From contig CM007314.1 of NCBI GenBank assembly GCA_000333855.2, positions 124,001-188,000 on the forward strand: a stretch of 64,000 nucleotides of DNA, given 5' to 3'. Positions 63,633 through 64,000 of this stretch are shown one piece after another (the first letter of the stretch is position 1; every line of letters begins with the position of its first letter). Both the position numbers and the translations under genes were made by a program. Source of the stretch: Endotrypanum monterogeii (Eukaryota > Euglenozoa > Kinetoplastea > Trypanosomatida > Trypanosomatidae). The notes below the pieces were generated by a model. It was not told the DNA's origin and ran no database searches. It saw only the letters and a list, made by a program, of their open reading frames with translations.

Positions 63633-64000
63633 TGTTTGTGTGTTTTCTCTCTTTCGTTCCGAAAGTAGGCGAGGGGCTACATCGCAGCCAGCGAGCCTTT
63701 CCAGCCTTTTTTTTACCCACCCTTCCCCGGTCCCCCCGCTTTCTTGAGTTCTACCAAGATACTTTATATTTATATATAAAGTTTTTTTTTTCCAGTTTTG
63801 TAAAGGTGAGTCTGGACCGCTCTGTTCTTTTTTCCCCCGCAGGCATTGTCCCTGCGATCTCTACGCAAGTCTACCTTGCTTACCCTTCCCCCCTTACCCT
63901 CACTCGTGTGCTGACCAGCATTGCCCTTTAAATTGAGTCATCTCGTATATGAACTTAGCTCACATGTTGGTTCCTGTGGTGATTTGTATTATATGTTCCT
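62479..64000 (+). other. Intergenic region at the right edge
   Basis: About 1.5 kb, T- and C-rich with T runs (62765, 62813), A runs (62896, 62919 onward T), a TG array (about 63588-63630) and no supported gene. The continued pyrimidine bias of the plus strand suggests that the rightward transcription unit goes on past the window. Confidence 0.65.
63588..63630. repeat. TG microsatellite
   Basis: Alternating T and G with one interruption near the right edge. Confidence 0.9.

Overview
The window looks like nuclear DNA of a trypanosomatid, most likely Leishmania or a close relative. Intron-free genes lie head to tail on one strand. Pyrimidine tracts followed by AG, typical of spliced-leader addition, precede most of them. 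Intergenic DNA is rich in TA, TG and poly-T/C repeats, and the encoded proteins resemble diverged eukaryotic housekeeping factors. I cannot fix the species. The abundance of TA microsatellites and the moderate GC of the coding regions would suit a Viannia-type Leishmania or a neighbouring genus, but that is a guess. It is a draft assembly, with three N gaps, all beside microsatellites or low-quality sequence.

Layout. Bases 1-113 hold the first 37 codons of a minus-strand gene that I read as a protein phosphatase 2C. From 114 to 5177 there is no convincing gene. Because every recognised gene to the right is on the plus strand, this is a divergent strand-switch region, the kind of locus where RNA polymerase II starts two opposite polycistronic units. 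The plus-strand unit then runs to the end of the window: cohesin SMC3 (5178), a Siva-like zinc protein (9725), a longin R-SNARE (11714), a LisH/CTLH-like protein (14209), a stand-alone eEF1B N-terminal domain (15898), a histidine phosphatase (17862), an ASC-1/TRIP4 homologue (18952), a Prp5/DDX46-like RNA helicase (22242), the AP-3 delta adaptin (26167), a dual-specificity phosphatase (31396), an unknown coiled-coil protein (34805), a probable mitochondrial protein (37921), a protein with a Rab-effector-like zinc finger and a long RTxS-rich tail (40249), the XPF/Rad1 repair nuclease (48164), a PIG-H subunit of the GPI-GlcNAc transferase (52823), a FAM210/DUF1279-like membrane protein (56063) and a leucine-rich-repeat protein (60526).

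The genes do not form one pathway, as is normal for trypanosomatid units, where neighbours are co-transcribed but unrelated. Loose themes are chromosome maintenance (SMC3, XPF), vesicle traffic (R-SNARE, AP-3 delta, the possible Rab effector), RNA work (DDX46-like, ASC-1, eEF1B fragment) and GPI-anchor synthesis. Two gene-poor stretches stand out, 43669-48163 and 56726-60525. The first contains a long TA palindrome and a block with the dinucleotide signature of a sequencing flow-order artefact.

No plainly new multi-gene system is visible. The most interesting points are the strand-switch region with its composition flip, glutamine in place of one of the two acetylatable cohesin lysines in SMC3, and several domain assignments in proteins that would otherwise be hypothetical (Siva-like, LisH/CTLH, FYVE_2-like, PIG-H, DUF1279-like).
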